From the NCBI GenBank assembly GCA_024650095.1, contig JANKMV010000087.1:1006-7865 (forward strand): a DNA stretch of 6,860 nucleotides, written 5' to 3'. Every line of letters starts with the position of its first letter. Positions within the stretch are counted from its first letter, which is position 1. Made by a program: the position numbers and the translations under genes. A model generated the notes under the pieces. It saw only the letters and a list, made by a program, of their open reading frames with translations, was not told where the DNA came from and ran no database searches. The DNA comes from Bacillota bacterium. GTDB taxonomy: Bacteria; Bacillota; Dethiobacteria; Dethiobacterales; Dethiobacteraceae. Below, one piece after another: positions 1-6,228 of the stretch.

Positions 1-1708
1 CAATTTCAGCGCCTGTTACACTCTGCGCAAGTGTTTCTGCAATACCAAGCTCCTTAGCAATGGCCACAGCGGTGTTTTTATGGTCGCCCGTAATCATTAC
101 TGAGGTAATACCTGCAATTTTCGCTTTACTGATGGAGTCCTTCACTTCAAGTCTTGGTGGATCAATCATCCCAACAAAGCCAATGAGAGTTAACTCCTTT
201 TCCATGTCTACGGGTTCGATTGGACTCGTTGTATCCTTATAAGCGGCTGCAAGAACACGGAGAGCTTCATTTGACATATTTACCGCTTCTTGCAAAAACT
301 TTGTTTTCATCTCTTCTGTTAACGAAACCACATCACCATCCACAAGGACACTTGTGGAAATTTTTATAATATTATCAATGGCCCCTTTTGTATGAACTCG
401 ATAACCCTGTCCTTCCACATTTAACGTTGACATCAATTTTCTATCTGAGTCAAATGGTTTTTCTGCCACTCTTTGATTTTCTGCATGTAAATTTGCCTTA
501 TCTAAGCCATAACGTTCACCCAATACCACGAGTGCAATTTCGGTGGGGTCTCCCGTACATTGACCGCCCTCACATGTCGTTGCATCAGAACATAGAACGA
601 GAGATCTTATTAATTCCTTTTTATCACCGGCAGCGTGCAAATCACTTCCTGTTTTGGGCTCCTGGGTTACACGCTCAGACGTATAACTTTTCACTACTGT
701 CATTTTATTTTGAGTCAGAGTTCCTGTTTTATCTGAACAGATAATATTTACAGAACCTAACGTTTCCACAGCAGGTAGTTTTTTAACAATAGCATTTATT
801 TTAGACATTCTTGTCACACCTAAGGCTAAAACAATGGCAACAATGGCAACGAGTCCTTCCGGAATCGCCGCTACAGCTAAACTAATGGCGGTTAAAAACA
901 TTTCGAAGAGCTCTCTTTTTTGAAGCAACGCAATGACAAAAATCAAGACACAGATACCAATGGCTAAAAAACCAAGTGTCCTTCCAAGTTCTTCTAACCG
1001 CTTTTGTAAAGGTGTCAGTTCTACATGATCTTCATCAAGAATTTGTGCTATTTTGCCAACCTCTGTATTCATGCCTGTGGCCACAACCACGCCTTCTCCC
1101 CTACCGTACGTAGCCAGAGTTGACATAAATGCCATATTTGATTTATCCCCAATGGGTGTTTTACGATTATGGTGTAGATTGTCTGCATCCTTTTCTGAAG
1201 CAACTGATTCTCCCGTGAGTGCGGATTCTTCAATTTGAAGGTTTGCAGATTCGATTAACCTGAGATCTGCGGGGATAAGTCTTCCCGCATCGATTAGTAT
1301 TAAATCTCCAGGCACGATAGCTTCTGAATTAATTTCCTCCACTTGGCCGTTGCGTCTAACTAATGCTTTAGGCGATGTCATTTGCTGCAAAGCTGCAATT
1401 GCTTTCTCGGCTTTATATTCTTGGACCACACCAATGATTGCATTTAAAACAACAACCAACAAAATTATAATAGCATCAACATATTCATGAATAATAAAGG
1501 TAATGACCGCGGCGCCAAGCAGAACGTATATAAGCATATCCTGCAGTTGAGCAAGGAAAAGAGAAAGGAAACTTTTTTTAGGCTTACCCTGCAACTTATT
1601 CTTACCATATTTTGCAAGTCTCTTTTCAACTTCTTCATGGCTAAGACCGGTGGAACGATTAACATCTAATTCTTGCAATGTTTGCTCTTGTGACTTTGAA
1701 AACCACAT
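1..1708 (-). CDS. Calcium-transporting P-type ATPase (SERCA/PMCA-like), C-terminus outside window
   Basis: Integral membrane pump that would use ATP to export Ca2+ (or a related divalent cation) from the cytoplasm. The 569 visible residues read in one open frame without a break. In order: an N-terminal cation-ATPase domain; a first membrane pair (about residues 50-90, starting MLIYVLLGAAVIT); the actuator domain with TGES at 165-168; a second membrane pair ending in the ion-binding PEGL motif (P283, E284); the phosphorylation site DKTGT with D326; the nucleotide-domain KGA at 441-443; DPPR at 516-519; and TGDH at 540-543. E284 and D326 lie 42 residues apart, the same spacing as E309 and D351 in SERCA. 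The hinge motif TGDGVNDAP and TM5-TM10 lie beyond position 1, so the truncation is only the window edge; family members run to about 850-920 residues. The ATG at 1708 is preceded by AAAGAGGTG at a good distance. The usual final P of PEGLP is V287. Calcium is inferred from family resemblance; the TM5/TM6 ligands that would settle it are not visible. Confidence 0.93.
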   Translation of the reverse strand, partial: MWFSKSQEQTLQELDVNRSTGLSHEEVEKRLAKYGKNKLQGKPKKSFLSLFLAQLQDMLIYVLLGAAVITFIIHEYVDAIIILLVVVLNAIIGVVQEYKAEKAIAALQQMTSPKALVRRNGQVEEINSEAIVPGDLILIDAGRLIPADLRLIESANLQIEESALTGESVASEKDADNLHHNRKTPIGDKSNMAFMSTLATYGRGEGVVVATGMNTEVGKIAQILDEDHVELTPLQKRLEELGRTLGFLAIGICVLIFVIALLQKRELFEMFLTAISLAVAAIPEGLVAIVAIVLALGVTRMSKINAIVKKLPAVETLGSVNIICSDKTGTLTQNKMTVVKSYTSERVTQEPKTGSDLHAAGDKKELIRSLVLCSDATTCEGGQCTGDPTEIALVVLGERYGLDKANLHAENQRVAEKPFDSDRKLMSTLNVEGQGYRVHTKGAIDNIIKISTSVLVDGDVVSLTEEMKTKFLQEAVNMSNEALRVLAAAYKDTTSPIEPVDMEKELTLIGFVGMIDPPRLEVKDSISKAKIAGITSVMITGDHKNTAVAIAKELGIAETLAQSVTGAEI

Positions 1709-1798
1709 TGTAGGCACCTCTTTAATTTTGTTTAGTCGAATTTATTAAGCTCTATTTTAATATAGTGACGTATCGTTACATGAGATATTCATTTTTCC

Positions 1799-1851
1799 TC
1801 AAATATAAATAACCCTGCACCCTACCTCGCTACGAAGTTAGACGCAGAGTC
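1799..1851 (-). terminator. Long hairpin with U-rich tail (terminator or leader attenuator)
   Basis: On the minus strand the 17-nt arm at 1849-1833 pairs with the arm at 1829-1813 around a UAG loop. Sixteen of 17 positions pair if G-U wobbles are allowed, with one A-A mismatch, and the pairing extends one or two pairs outward. The 3' arm runs straight into UUAUUUAUAUUU. This is the form of a rho-independent terminator. It could end the GNAT transcript, whose stop lies about 175 nt upstream, or act as an attenuator if the ATPase mRNA starts near 1942. Confidence 0.6.
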
Positions 1852-1948
1852 TCACGACAATAAACAATAAAGCCGGGCTATGGAGCACAAATGAAGACTT
1901 AATGCTGCTTTTAAGCAGACGTTACTGGTAACTCATTTAATTATTTGA

Positions 1949-1977
1949 AGTTTATCATGACTGATAAATAGCGTCAA
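1949..1977 (-). promoter_or_regulatory. Possible minus-strand promoter with overlapping inverted repeat
   Basis: On the minus strand TTGACG (1977-1972) and TAAACT (1954-1949) are separated by 17 nt. The inverted repeat TTTATCA-tgac-TGATAAA (1951-1968) covers most of the spacer and the start of the -10 box, a common position for a repressor site. It points at the calcium ATPase and would give a leader of about 230 nt. The -10 matches only 4 of 6 consensus bases, so this is tentative. Confidence 0.35.
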
Positions 1978-2025
1978 TATATTTTTCCTTTTCGGGAATT
2001 TTTAGGACGGTTGCAAGTTCCTTTA

Positions 2026-2478
2026 TCAGGGAACAATCATTTTCAGTAATGGTAGCTTACGATTGACAAGAACCGTTGATACGACCTCACCTATGCGGAT
2101 CGCACCCATCTTAGTATAAAACCCTTCCGCATAGGGATCTGCTTCTATCGTAAAATCTTTAATGCCAATCTCCTTAGTAAGATTCAGCATATAATGCCAT
2201 AAAACTCTACCATATCCTTTTCCAATATACGCAGGCTCAAGAAATAGTGAATCTAGTTCTCTTTTTTCTCCAGTAACAATTAAGCAAAAGAAACCACAAA
2301 TCTTTTGCTTATTTTCCATTACATAAACATAATCATCAGCGATGGTAATATCTAGTACGGTTAAGGCATCTTTACACTTTGCGATAAAACTCATGTCATA
2401 ATCCCAAAATGCTTTGGAACGCATGGCAATTTCACTTAACAAGTTGCCCTCTCCAACTTTTGCTCTTCGTATCTCCAT
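2026..2478 (-). CDS. GNAT-family N-acetyltransferase
   Basis: A cytoplasmic protein of 150 residues, the normal length for a single GNAT domain, which transfers an acetyl group from acetyl-CoA to an amine on an unknown substrate. The N-terminus MEIRRAKVGEGNLLSEIAMR matches the first strand and helix of the fold. The acetyl-CoA loop (motif A) lies in LDSLFLEPAYIGKGYGRVLW (residues 75-94), where IGKGYG fits the Q/RxxGxG/A pyrophosphate-binding pattern. The later part ADPYAEGFYTKMGAIRIGE (113-131) is the usual motif B end. The ATG at 2478 is preferred because AGGTGA lies 7 nt upstream; a longer frame from a TTG at 2493 would include that ribosome binding site. It lies downstream of the Smr gene on the same strand, with a 92-bp gap that holds its own likely promoter. 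The substrate cannot be told from the sequence; small stand-alone GNATs of this kind act on antibiotics, amino acids, polyamines or proteins. Confidence 0.87.
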   Translation of the reverse strand: MEIRRAKVGEGNLLSEIAMRSKAFWDYDMSFIAKCKDALTVLDITIADDYVYVMENKQKICGFFCLIVTGEKRELDSLFLEPAYIGKGYGRVLWHYMLNLTKEIGIKDFTIEADPYAEGFYTKMGAIRIGEVVSTVLVNRKLPLLKMIVP

Positions 2479-2516
2479 TATCTTCACCTGCAAATATATT
2501 GATTATTTTTGTGACT

Positions 2517-2550
2517 ATTATATTGCAATGCGCGCACGACCAATGCAATA
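2517..2550 (-). promoter_or_regulatory. Promoter region of GNAT gene with 10-bp inverted repeat
   Basis: A perfect -10 box TATAAT lies on the minus strand at 2522-2517, about 40 nt upstream of the start codon. The inverted repeat TATTGCAATG-N10-CAATGCAATA (2521-2550, 9 of 10 pairs) covers the DNA upstream of it, where the spacer and -35 should be. No good -35 is visible (TTGGTC at a 15-nt spacer is the best), which would fit a promoter controlled through the repeat. The site is seen in the sequence; operator function is inferred. Confidence 0.5.
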
Positions 2551-2570
2551 AAGATCGTCTCAATATTACA

Positions 2571-2909
2571 TTATTTTAAAATGACGACCGTAACGCCTGC
2601 GTTACTTGCAATTCTGAAATCGTAGTTTTCGAGTGCTTTACACATGCTGATCATCTCTCTTTTTCTATCTAGCCACTGTTCTCCACTAGCAGAGGTTCTC
2701 ACAATACCTCGTAAGCTCCTATCTGCAAGGGATTTTTTTACCGCATTCTTAATACTACCGCCTACGCCTGTAGAACCGTAGCCATGAATTAAGATAACGG
2801 CTTTACAACCTTGGCGCTTGTATGTAGTTAAGGCATTTTTCATTCGTTGTATTGCTACCTCCACCGTAGGCATTTCAGCCTCCAAATTGACTTCCATTAC
2901 TTTTTGCAT
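2571..2909 (-). CDS. Small stand-alone Smr-domain protein
   Basis: A 112-residue cytoplasmic protein made almost only of an Smr (small MutS-related) domain. Smr domains bind or nick nucleic acids, and some family members act in mRNA or ribosome quality control. The core EVNLEAEMPTVEVAIQRMKN (residues 6-25) corresponds to the strand and helix that normally start LDLHG, but the LDxH histidine is replaced here (VNLE). The second signature HGYGSTGVGGSIK (H42 to K54) is a clear HGxG loop, and the end AGVTVVILK is the usual last strand. The stretch RTSASGEQWLDRKREMIS to NYDFRIAS between the loop and the last strand resembles the flap region of the family. The ATG at 2909 follows a near-perfect AAGGAGGT; the longer frame from a TTG at 2978 runs through promoter DNA. 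With LDxH missing but HGxG kept, nuclease activity is uncertain and a binding role is possible. Confidence 0.83.
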   Translation of the reverse strand: MQKVMEVNLEAEMPTVEVAIQRMKNALTTYKRQGCKAVILIHGYGSTGVGGSIKNAVKKSLADRSLRGIVRTSASGEQWLDRKREMISMCKALENYDFRIASNAGVTVVILK

Positions 2910-2954
2910 AATACCTCCTTGCTCTAGCAAGCAACTTTCTAACTCACTACCCTT

Positions 2955-2980
2955 ATTATAAAGGATTATTGTGGACAATA
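2955..2980 (-). promoter_or_regulatory. Promoter region of Smr gene with palindrome
   Basis: A perfect TATAAT lies at 2960-2955 on the minus strand, about 46 nt upstream of the Smr start codon. Just upstream is the palindrome TATTGT-cc-ACAATA (2967-2980), inside the expected spacer. The -35 position (CTGTAT at a 17-nt spacer) is weak. The TATTG/CAATA ends resemble those of the repeat at the GNAT promoter. Confidence 0.5.
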
Positions 2981-3031
2981 CAGTAGCAGTTTACATGATA
3001 CGATCATTTCCAAATACTTTCTCACTACCTC

Positions 3032-3060
3032 TTGACATGTGCCTTTCTACCCTGTATGAT
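3032..3060 (+). promoter_or_regulatory. Consensus sigma-A promoter of the trpB2 unit
   Basis: TTGACA (3032-3037) is followed by a 17-nt spacer and TATGAT (3055-3060), giving 11 of 12 consensus bases at ideal spacing. Transcription should start near 3067, just ahead of the T-box stem I. A strong constitutive promoter combined with leader attenuation is the normal arrangement for T-box genes. Confidence 0.85.
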
Positions 3061-3066
3061 AACATA

Positions 3067-3349
3067 TAATAAATAAATATAATAACCGTTGAGTGAGAGT
3101 AGTAACATTAACCCCTTTATCCAAAGAGAACCGCAGGTGGTGTGATTGCGGTGATAAAGATTTTTGTGAATGGACTCATGAGGGCGATGCAGAAATTCTA
3201 ACGAAGAGTAGGCAAGCCGGGAACTCCACCCGTTATCCAGGGAGCGTGTATGGTCGTACATGAACTAAAGTGGCGTTTTATAACGCAATTTGGGTGGTAC
3301 CGCAGAGAGTGCAACTGTCTTTGTCCCTTACGTGGACAAGGGCTTTTTT
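3067..3349 (+). promoter_or_regulatory. T-box leader, tRNA-Trp responsive (UGG specifier)
   Basis: A cis-acting RNA that binds uncharged tRNA and then blocks its own terminator. Stem I is readable: UGAGU (3090-3094) pairs with ACUCA (3174-3178); the AGUA motif of the specifier loop lies at about 3098-3104; CUUUAUC (3115-3121) pairs with GAUAAAG (3153-3159); the AGAGA bulge is at 3125-3129; and CCGCA (3131-3135) pairs with UGCGG (3147-3151) below the GGUG-containing apical loop. The 3' side of the specifier loop reads GAA-UGG (3168-3173), so the specifier codon at 3171-3173 is UGG, tryptophan, agreeing with trpB2 downstream. Further hairpins are CGGG/CCCG near 3218-3232 and GCGUU/AACGC (3273-3286). 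The T-box sequence UGGGUGGUACCGCAGAG lies at 3291-3307, with the tRNA-end-binding UGGU at 3295-3298. The leader ends in the terminator at 3317-3349. This explains the lack of protein genes here. Confidence 0.96.
3317..3349 (+). terminator. Regulated intrinsic terminator of the T-box leader
   Basis: GUCUUUGUCC (3317-3326) pairs with GGACAAGGGC (3334-3343) over ten positions, two of them G-U, around the loop CUUACGU, followed by six Us (3344-3349). When uncharged tRNA-Trp is bound, the T-box sequence upstream should pair with the 5' arm and prevent this stem from forming. Confidence 0.92.
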
Positions 3350-3385
3350 GTATACAAAAATAAAAGTAAGGAAAGGATGTTAATT

Positions 3386-4756
3386 ATGACTAAAACACCG
3401 TACAAAATCTATTTAAACGAAGATGAGATGCCCAAAACCTGGCACAACATAAAAGCAGTAATGAAGGAACTACCTTCACCCTTCATCCATCCAGCCACCT
3501 TAAAACCCTGTAGCGCAGATGAACTTAACCAGGTATTCTGCAGCGAGCTCGTGGAGCAGGAGCTTAACACCACGGATGAATATATTGAAATTCCAGAGGG
3601 TATCCGCGAGTTCTACAAAATGTATCGTCCTTCTCCCCTGGTAAGAGCGTATTGTTTAGAACGGTTACTTGATACACCGGCTGAAATTTATTATAAATTC
3701 GAGGGGACCAATACTTCCGGCTCGCACAAGCTCAACTCTGCAGCCGCTCAAGTTTATTACGCTCAAAAACAAGGGTTAACTAGCCTCACTACCGAAACCG
3801 GTGCCGGTCAATGGGGAACAGCGCTGGCCATGGCCTGCGCCTACTATAACATTGATTTAAGTGTCTATATGGTAAAGGTCTCTGCGGAACAAAAACCATA
3901 CCGAAAGGCCGTCATTGAAACCTACGGAGGCAAAGTTATCCCCTCACCCTCCAACACAACCGCAGCAGGCAAGAAAATTTTAGCGGAAAATCCAGACACG
4001 GGTGGTTCTCTCGGCTGTGCTATCTCCGAAGCAATGGAGGTCGCGATGCAGACCGATAATTGTCGCTATGTGTTGGGGAGTGTACTAGACCACGTTCTCC
4101 TACATCAATCTGTAATTGGTGAGGAAACAAAAACAGCTTGTGATAAGTACGATATTCAGCCAGATATCATTATCGGTTGCGCCGGCGGAGGCTCTAACTA
4201 TGGAGGTTTGATTGCACCCTTCATCGGTGACAAAATTAATGGTACTAGCAACATTGAATTCATCGCGGTTGAGCCCGTCTCCTGCCCATCATTAACAAGA
4301 GGCAAATATGCCTTTGACTTCGGTGATACAGGTCAAACCACACCATTGATGAAAATGTACACTTTAGGATCTGGGTTCATGCCTTCGCCAAACCACGCTG
4401 GAGGCCTTAGATATCATGGCATGAGTCCCATTATCTCTAAACTATATGACGATGGTTACCTCAGCGCACGTGCCGTAGAACAAACAAAGGTATTTGATGC
4501 AGCAACTATGTTTGCCCGCTGTGAAGGTACGCTCCCCGCTCCTGAGTCAGCCCACGCCTTGCAGGTCGCCATTGAGGAAGCACTTAAATGTAAGGAAACG
4601 GGTGAAAAGAAGACCATTCTCTTCGGTCTAACGGGAACAGGCTATTTCGATTTATCTGCTTACATGAGCTATAATGAAGGTAGCATGACTGACTATGTTC
4701 CCACCGATGAAGATCTAGAAAAAGGCTTCGCCAGCCTACCCAAAGTCGAACTATAA
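3386..4756 (+). CDS. trpB2: Tryptophan synthase beta chain, TrpB2 type
   Basis: PLP-dependent cytoplasmic enzyme that joins indole and L-serine into L-tryptophan. The 456 residues fit the TrpB2 subfamily, which is longer than the roughly 400-residue classical TrpB1. Motifs: SGSHKLNSA with the PLP-binding lysine K115; ETGAGQWG with the catalytic glutamate E137; GCAGGGSNYGG (about 264-274), the phosphate-binding loop; and LTGTGYFD near the C-terminus where TrpB1 has its ring-binding serine segment. The N-terminal extension and the NEDEMPKTW start are typical of TrpB2. The ATG at 3386 is chosen because AAGGA lies about 8 nt upstream; an ATG at 3377 is in frame but worse placed, and the frame extending to a GTG at 3290 runs through the T-box and terminator. 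No trpA or other trp gene is next to it, so it is an orphan that probably uses free indole or supplements a separate operon. The T-box upstream ties expression to tryptophan starvation. Confidence 0.96.
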   Translation: MTKTPYKIYLNEDEMPKTWHNIKAVMKELPSPFIHPATLKPCSADELNQVFCSELVEQELNTTDEYIEIPEGIREFYKMYRPSPLVRAYCLERLLDTPAEIYYKFEGTNTSGSHKLNSAAAQVYYAQKQGLTSLTTETGAGQWGTALAMACAYYNIDLSVYMVKVSAEQKPYRKAVIETYGGKVIPSPSNTTAAGKKILAENPDTGGSLGCAISEAMEVAMQTDNCRYVLGSVLDHVLLHQSVIGEETKTACDKYDIQPDIIIGCAGGGSNYGGLIAPFIGDKINGTSNIEFIAVEPVSCPSLTRGKYAFDFGDTGQTTPLMKMYTLGSGFMPSPNHAGGLRYHGMSPIISKLYDDGYLSARAVEQTKVFDAATMFARCEGTLPAPESAHALQVAIEEALKCKETGEKKTILFGLTGTGYFDLSAYMSYNEGSMTDYVPTDEDLEKGFASLPKVEL

Positions 4757-4757
4757 C

Positions 4758-4790
4758 AAAAAGTATCCTCCGTTATGGGGGATACTTTTT
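4758..4790. terminator. Bidirectional terminator between trpB2 and arsP
   Basis: AAAAAGTATCCTCC (4758-4771) pairs with GGGGGATACTTTTT (4777-4790) over 14 positions, one a T-G wobble, around the loop GTTAT. The A-run and T-run flank the GC core on both strands, so it can end trpB2 from the left (starting 1 nt after its stop codon) and arsP from the right. This suits the convergent gene order. Confidence 0.93.
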
Positions 4791-4872
4791 GCATTAGCAA
4801 GCGGCGAGTGTTACCCGTACTGTAAGCCGCATAAAGAAACCGAATAGGCGCGCTTTCAACATTACATGAGAG

Positions 4873-5886
4873 CTATATAAAGAAATGACTAAAGGCATTA
4901 AAGGCATAGCCAATAAAAATAATCCCAAATGTAACAATACCGATAAATACCGCTAACAGTTTAATTTTAACCACTTTCTTTAACATAACCATGGAGGGTA
5001 AGGAAAGGGCTGTTACTCCCATCATGAAGGATAAAGCAGTCCCAATGCCAACGCCTTTTAGTACTAAAGCTTCCGCAATGGGCAGTGTGCCAAAAATATC
5101 AGCATACATGGGTACACCGACGAATGAGGCGACCAGCACAGAATACCATTTATCTTGACCAAGTACCGCGCTGATGATTGACTCAGGGATATAATTGTGA
5201 ATTGCGGCCCCGATGCCCACGCCTACTAGAATATATATCCATACCTTTTTTATAATCTCCCACAATTCACCCTTGGCATAATCTATTCTATTACGTGTTG
5301 TCATCTCTTCCTGTTCAACTTCAAGCATTTTATTACTGTAAACAAAGGACTCCACATTATCTTCAAGCTTCATTTTGCTAATAATGGTTCCCCCGATGAC
5401 GGCCAGCACGATACCCACAACGACATACGCAATGGCAATTTTCCAGTTGAAAATACTTGCCAATAGAATCACAGATGCTAAATCCACAAGGGGCGAGGAA
5501 ATTAAGAATGAAAAGGTAACGCCGATGGGGAGCCCTGCACTTGTAAAGCCAATAAACAATGGGATCGATGAACAGGAACAAAAAGGTGTCACCGTTCCCA
5601 GTAGCGCCGCTAAAATATTTGCAGTAATGCCCGAAAATCTGCTTAAGATTTTTTTTGTTCTTTCAGGCGGAAAGAAACTTTGAATATATGAAATCGTAAA
5701 GATTAATACTGAAAGTAAAATGAAGATTTTGATCACATCATAAATAAAAAAATGGATGCTTCCGCCAACCCTACTGTTTACATCTAAGCCAAAGACATTC
5801 CTGACAAGTAAAGTCACAAGATTATAAAGCCAATCCATTTTGAGTAATTGGTTATTTAACCATTGAAAAACGAACAACTGAGTCAT
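4873..5886 (-). CDS. arsP: ArsP/DUF318-family permease, probable organoarsenical or metal efflux
   Basis: A 337-residue inner-membrane permease of the family named after ArsP (Pfam ArsP_1, formerly DUF318). Members with tested function export trivalent organoarsenicals such as methylarsenite; others are linked to copper or zinc. About eight hydrophobic segments are visible, at roughly residues 45-70, 88-115, 119-143, 149-170, 213-231, 247-264, 275-298 and 307-332, with a charged cytoplasmic stretch at about 171-212 between the two halves. The signature TPFCSCSSIP (100-109, with C103 and C105) lies in the second segment, and GVPMYADIFGTLP (257-269) is the matching motif in the second half. The start at 5886 has AGAGGGAG just upstream, rather close to the ATG. 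It lies 22 bp downstream of arsR, so the two form an operon. The gene symbol rests on family and on the ArsR neighbour; the real substrate may be another thiol-binding metal. Confidence 0.82.
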   Translation of the reverse strand: MTQLFVFQWLNNQLLKMDWLYNLVTLLVRNVFGLDVNSRVGGSIHFFIYDVIKIFILLSVLIFTISYIQSFFPPERTKKILSRFSGITANILAALLGTVTPFCSCSSIPLFIGFTSAGLPIGVTFSFLISSPLVDLASVILLASIFNWKIAIAYVVVGIVLAVIGGTIISKMKLEDNVESFVYSNKMLEVEQEEMTTRNRIDYAKGELWEIIKKVWIYILVGVGIGAAIHNYIPESIISAVLGQDKWYSVLVASFVGVPMYADIFGTLPIAEALVLKGVGIGTALSFMMGVTALSLPSMVMLKKVVKIKLLAVFIGIVTFGIIFIGYAFNAFSHFFI

Positions 5887-5908
5887 CTCCCTCTACAGTT
5901 TCAGCCAC

Positions 5909-6220
5909 TTATTTTACGTTAGCAATATTATTAGCTATATTGTCAAAAAGCTTTTTGACAACTTCAAGGTTATTTCTATTAACAGCATACTTCATCCAAA
6001 CACCATCGCGCCTACTATCCACCAAGCCACTCTCACTTAATATCTTCATATGGTATGACAGCGTAGGCTGCGTAATATTAAACTCTGCTAAGATATTACA
6101 AGCACAAAGCTCATTATGGGATAGCATATCAAGAATCTTCACTCTCGTCTCATCAGCCAAGGCCTTCAATAATAAAGCATACCTTCTATAATCCTTTTCC
6201 ACTTTTTCACCACTTTCCAT
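5909..6220 (-). CDS. arsR: ArsR-family metalloregulatory repressor with CxC site
   Basis: A dimeric winged-helix repressor of 103 residues, a typical ArsR/SmtB length, expected to leave DNA when As(III), Sb(III) or a related thiol-binding species is bound. ALLLKALADETRVKILDML (15-33) is the usual first part. ELCACNIL (37-44) at the start of the recognition region carries C39 and C41, matching the C32 and C34 pair of the E. coli ArsR ELCVCDLC motif; the third cysteine (E. coli C37) is L44 here. ITQPTLSYHMKIL is the DNA-recognition helix and GLVDSRRDGVWMKYAVN the wing. The ATG at 6220 is chosen by alignment to the family. It lacks a clear ribosome binding site, so the in-frame GTG six codons later is an alternative. 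An upstream extension to a TTG at 6280 is rejected because that TTG is the first half of the -35 box. The gene is first in an operon with the permease 22 bp downstream. Confidence 0.9.
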   Translation of the reverse strand: MESGEKVEKDYRRYALLLKALADETRVKILDMLSHNELCACNILAEFNITQPTLSYHMKILSESGLVDSRRDGVWMKYAVNRNNLEVVKKLFDNIANNIANVK

Positions 6221-6228
6221 GTGATCAG

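Larger units (their letters stand above)
1709..2025. other. Non-coding gap between GNAT gene and calcium ATPase
   Basis: No convincing gene on either strand. Read on the minus strand (the direction of both flanking genes) it holds, in order: a possible promoter with an inverted repeat (1949-1977); a short GTTA/TAAC palindrome (1921-1932); a CTGCTT/AAGCAG repeat (1905-1918); a long hairpin followed by a U-rich run (1811-1851); and an AT-rich stretch leading to the ATPase ribosome binding site. An 11-codon ATG frame after GAGG near 1790 is too short to support as a gene. Confidence 0.7.

Noticed and set aside
60..1669. Several short frames inside the ATPase region (60-242, 388-744, 1053-1238, 1487-1669 on plus; 1465-1665 on minus)
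   Set aside because: They lie in other frames of a continuous P-type ATPase reading frame that carries every expected motif; none has a ribosome binding site or recognisable domain.
1757..1792. 11-codon leader peptide (ATG after GAGG) in the ATPase upstream region
   Set aside because: Very short, no regulatory codon run, and an ATG after GAGG is expected by chance in AT-rich DNA.
1905..1918. CTGCTT/AAGCAG repeat as terminator of the GNAT gene
   Set aside because: Only a 6-bp stem with almost no loop and no following U-run; the hairpin at 1811-1851 is a much better candidate.
1709..1940. yybP-ykoY (manganese) riboswitch in front of the ATPase
   Set aside because: These riboswitches often precede cation P-type ATPases, but I cannot find the conserved GGGGAGUA-type core here.
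3025..3261. 78-residue minus-strand frame over the trpB2 leader
   Set aside because: It is the antisense of the promoter and T-box; the RNA structure fully explains the sequence.
3290..3385. N-terminal extension of TrpB2 from a GTG at 3290
   Set aside because: It would translate the T-box sequence and terminator; the ATG at 3386 has a proper ribosome binding site and gives a family-like N-terminus.
4801..4830. GCGGC/GCCGC repeat downstream of arsP as a second terminator
   Set aside because: The stem needs a 5-nt bulge and has no T-run; the strong hairpin at 4758-4790 already serves both genes.
5375..5683. 102-residue plus-strand frame and an overlapping 67-residue minus-strand frame inside arsP
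   Set aside because: They are shadows of the permease frame, which has clear membrane segments and the TPFCSCS signature.
5940..6191. 83-residue plus-strand frame opposite arsR
   Set aside because: Antisense shadow of a well-matched ArsR protein.
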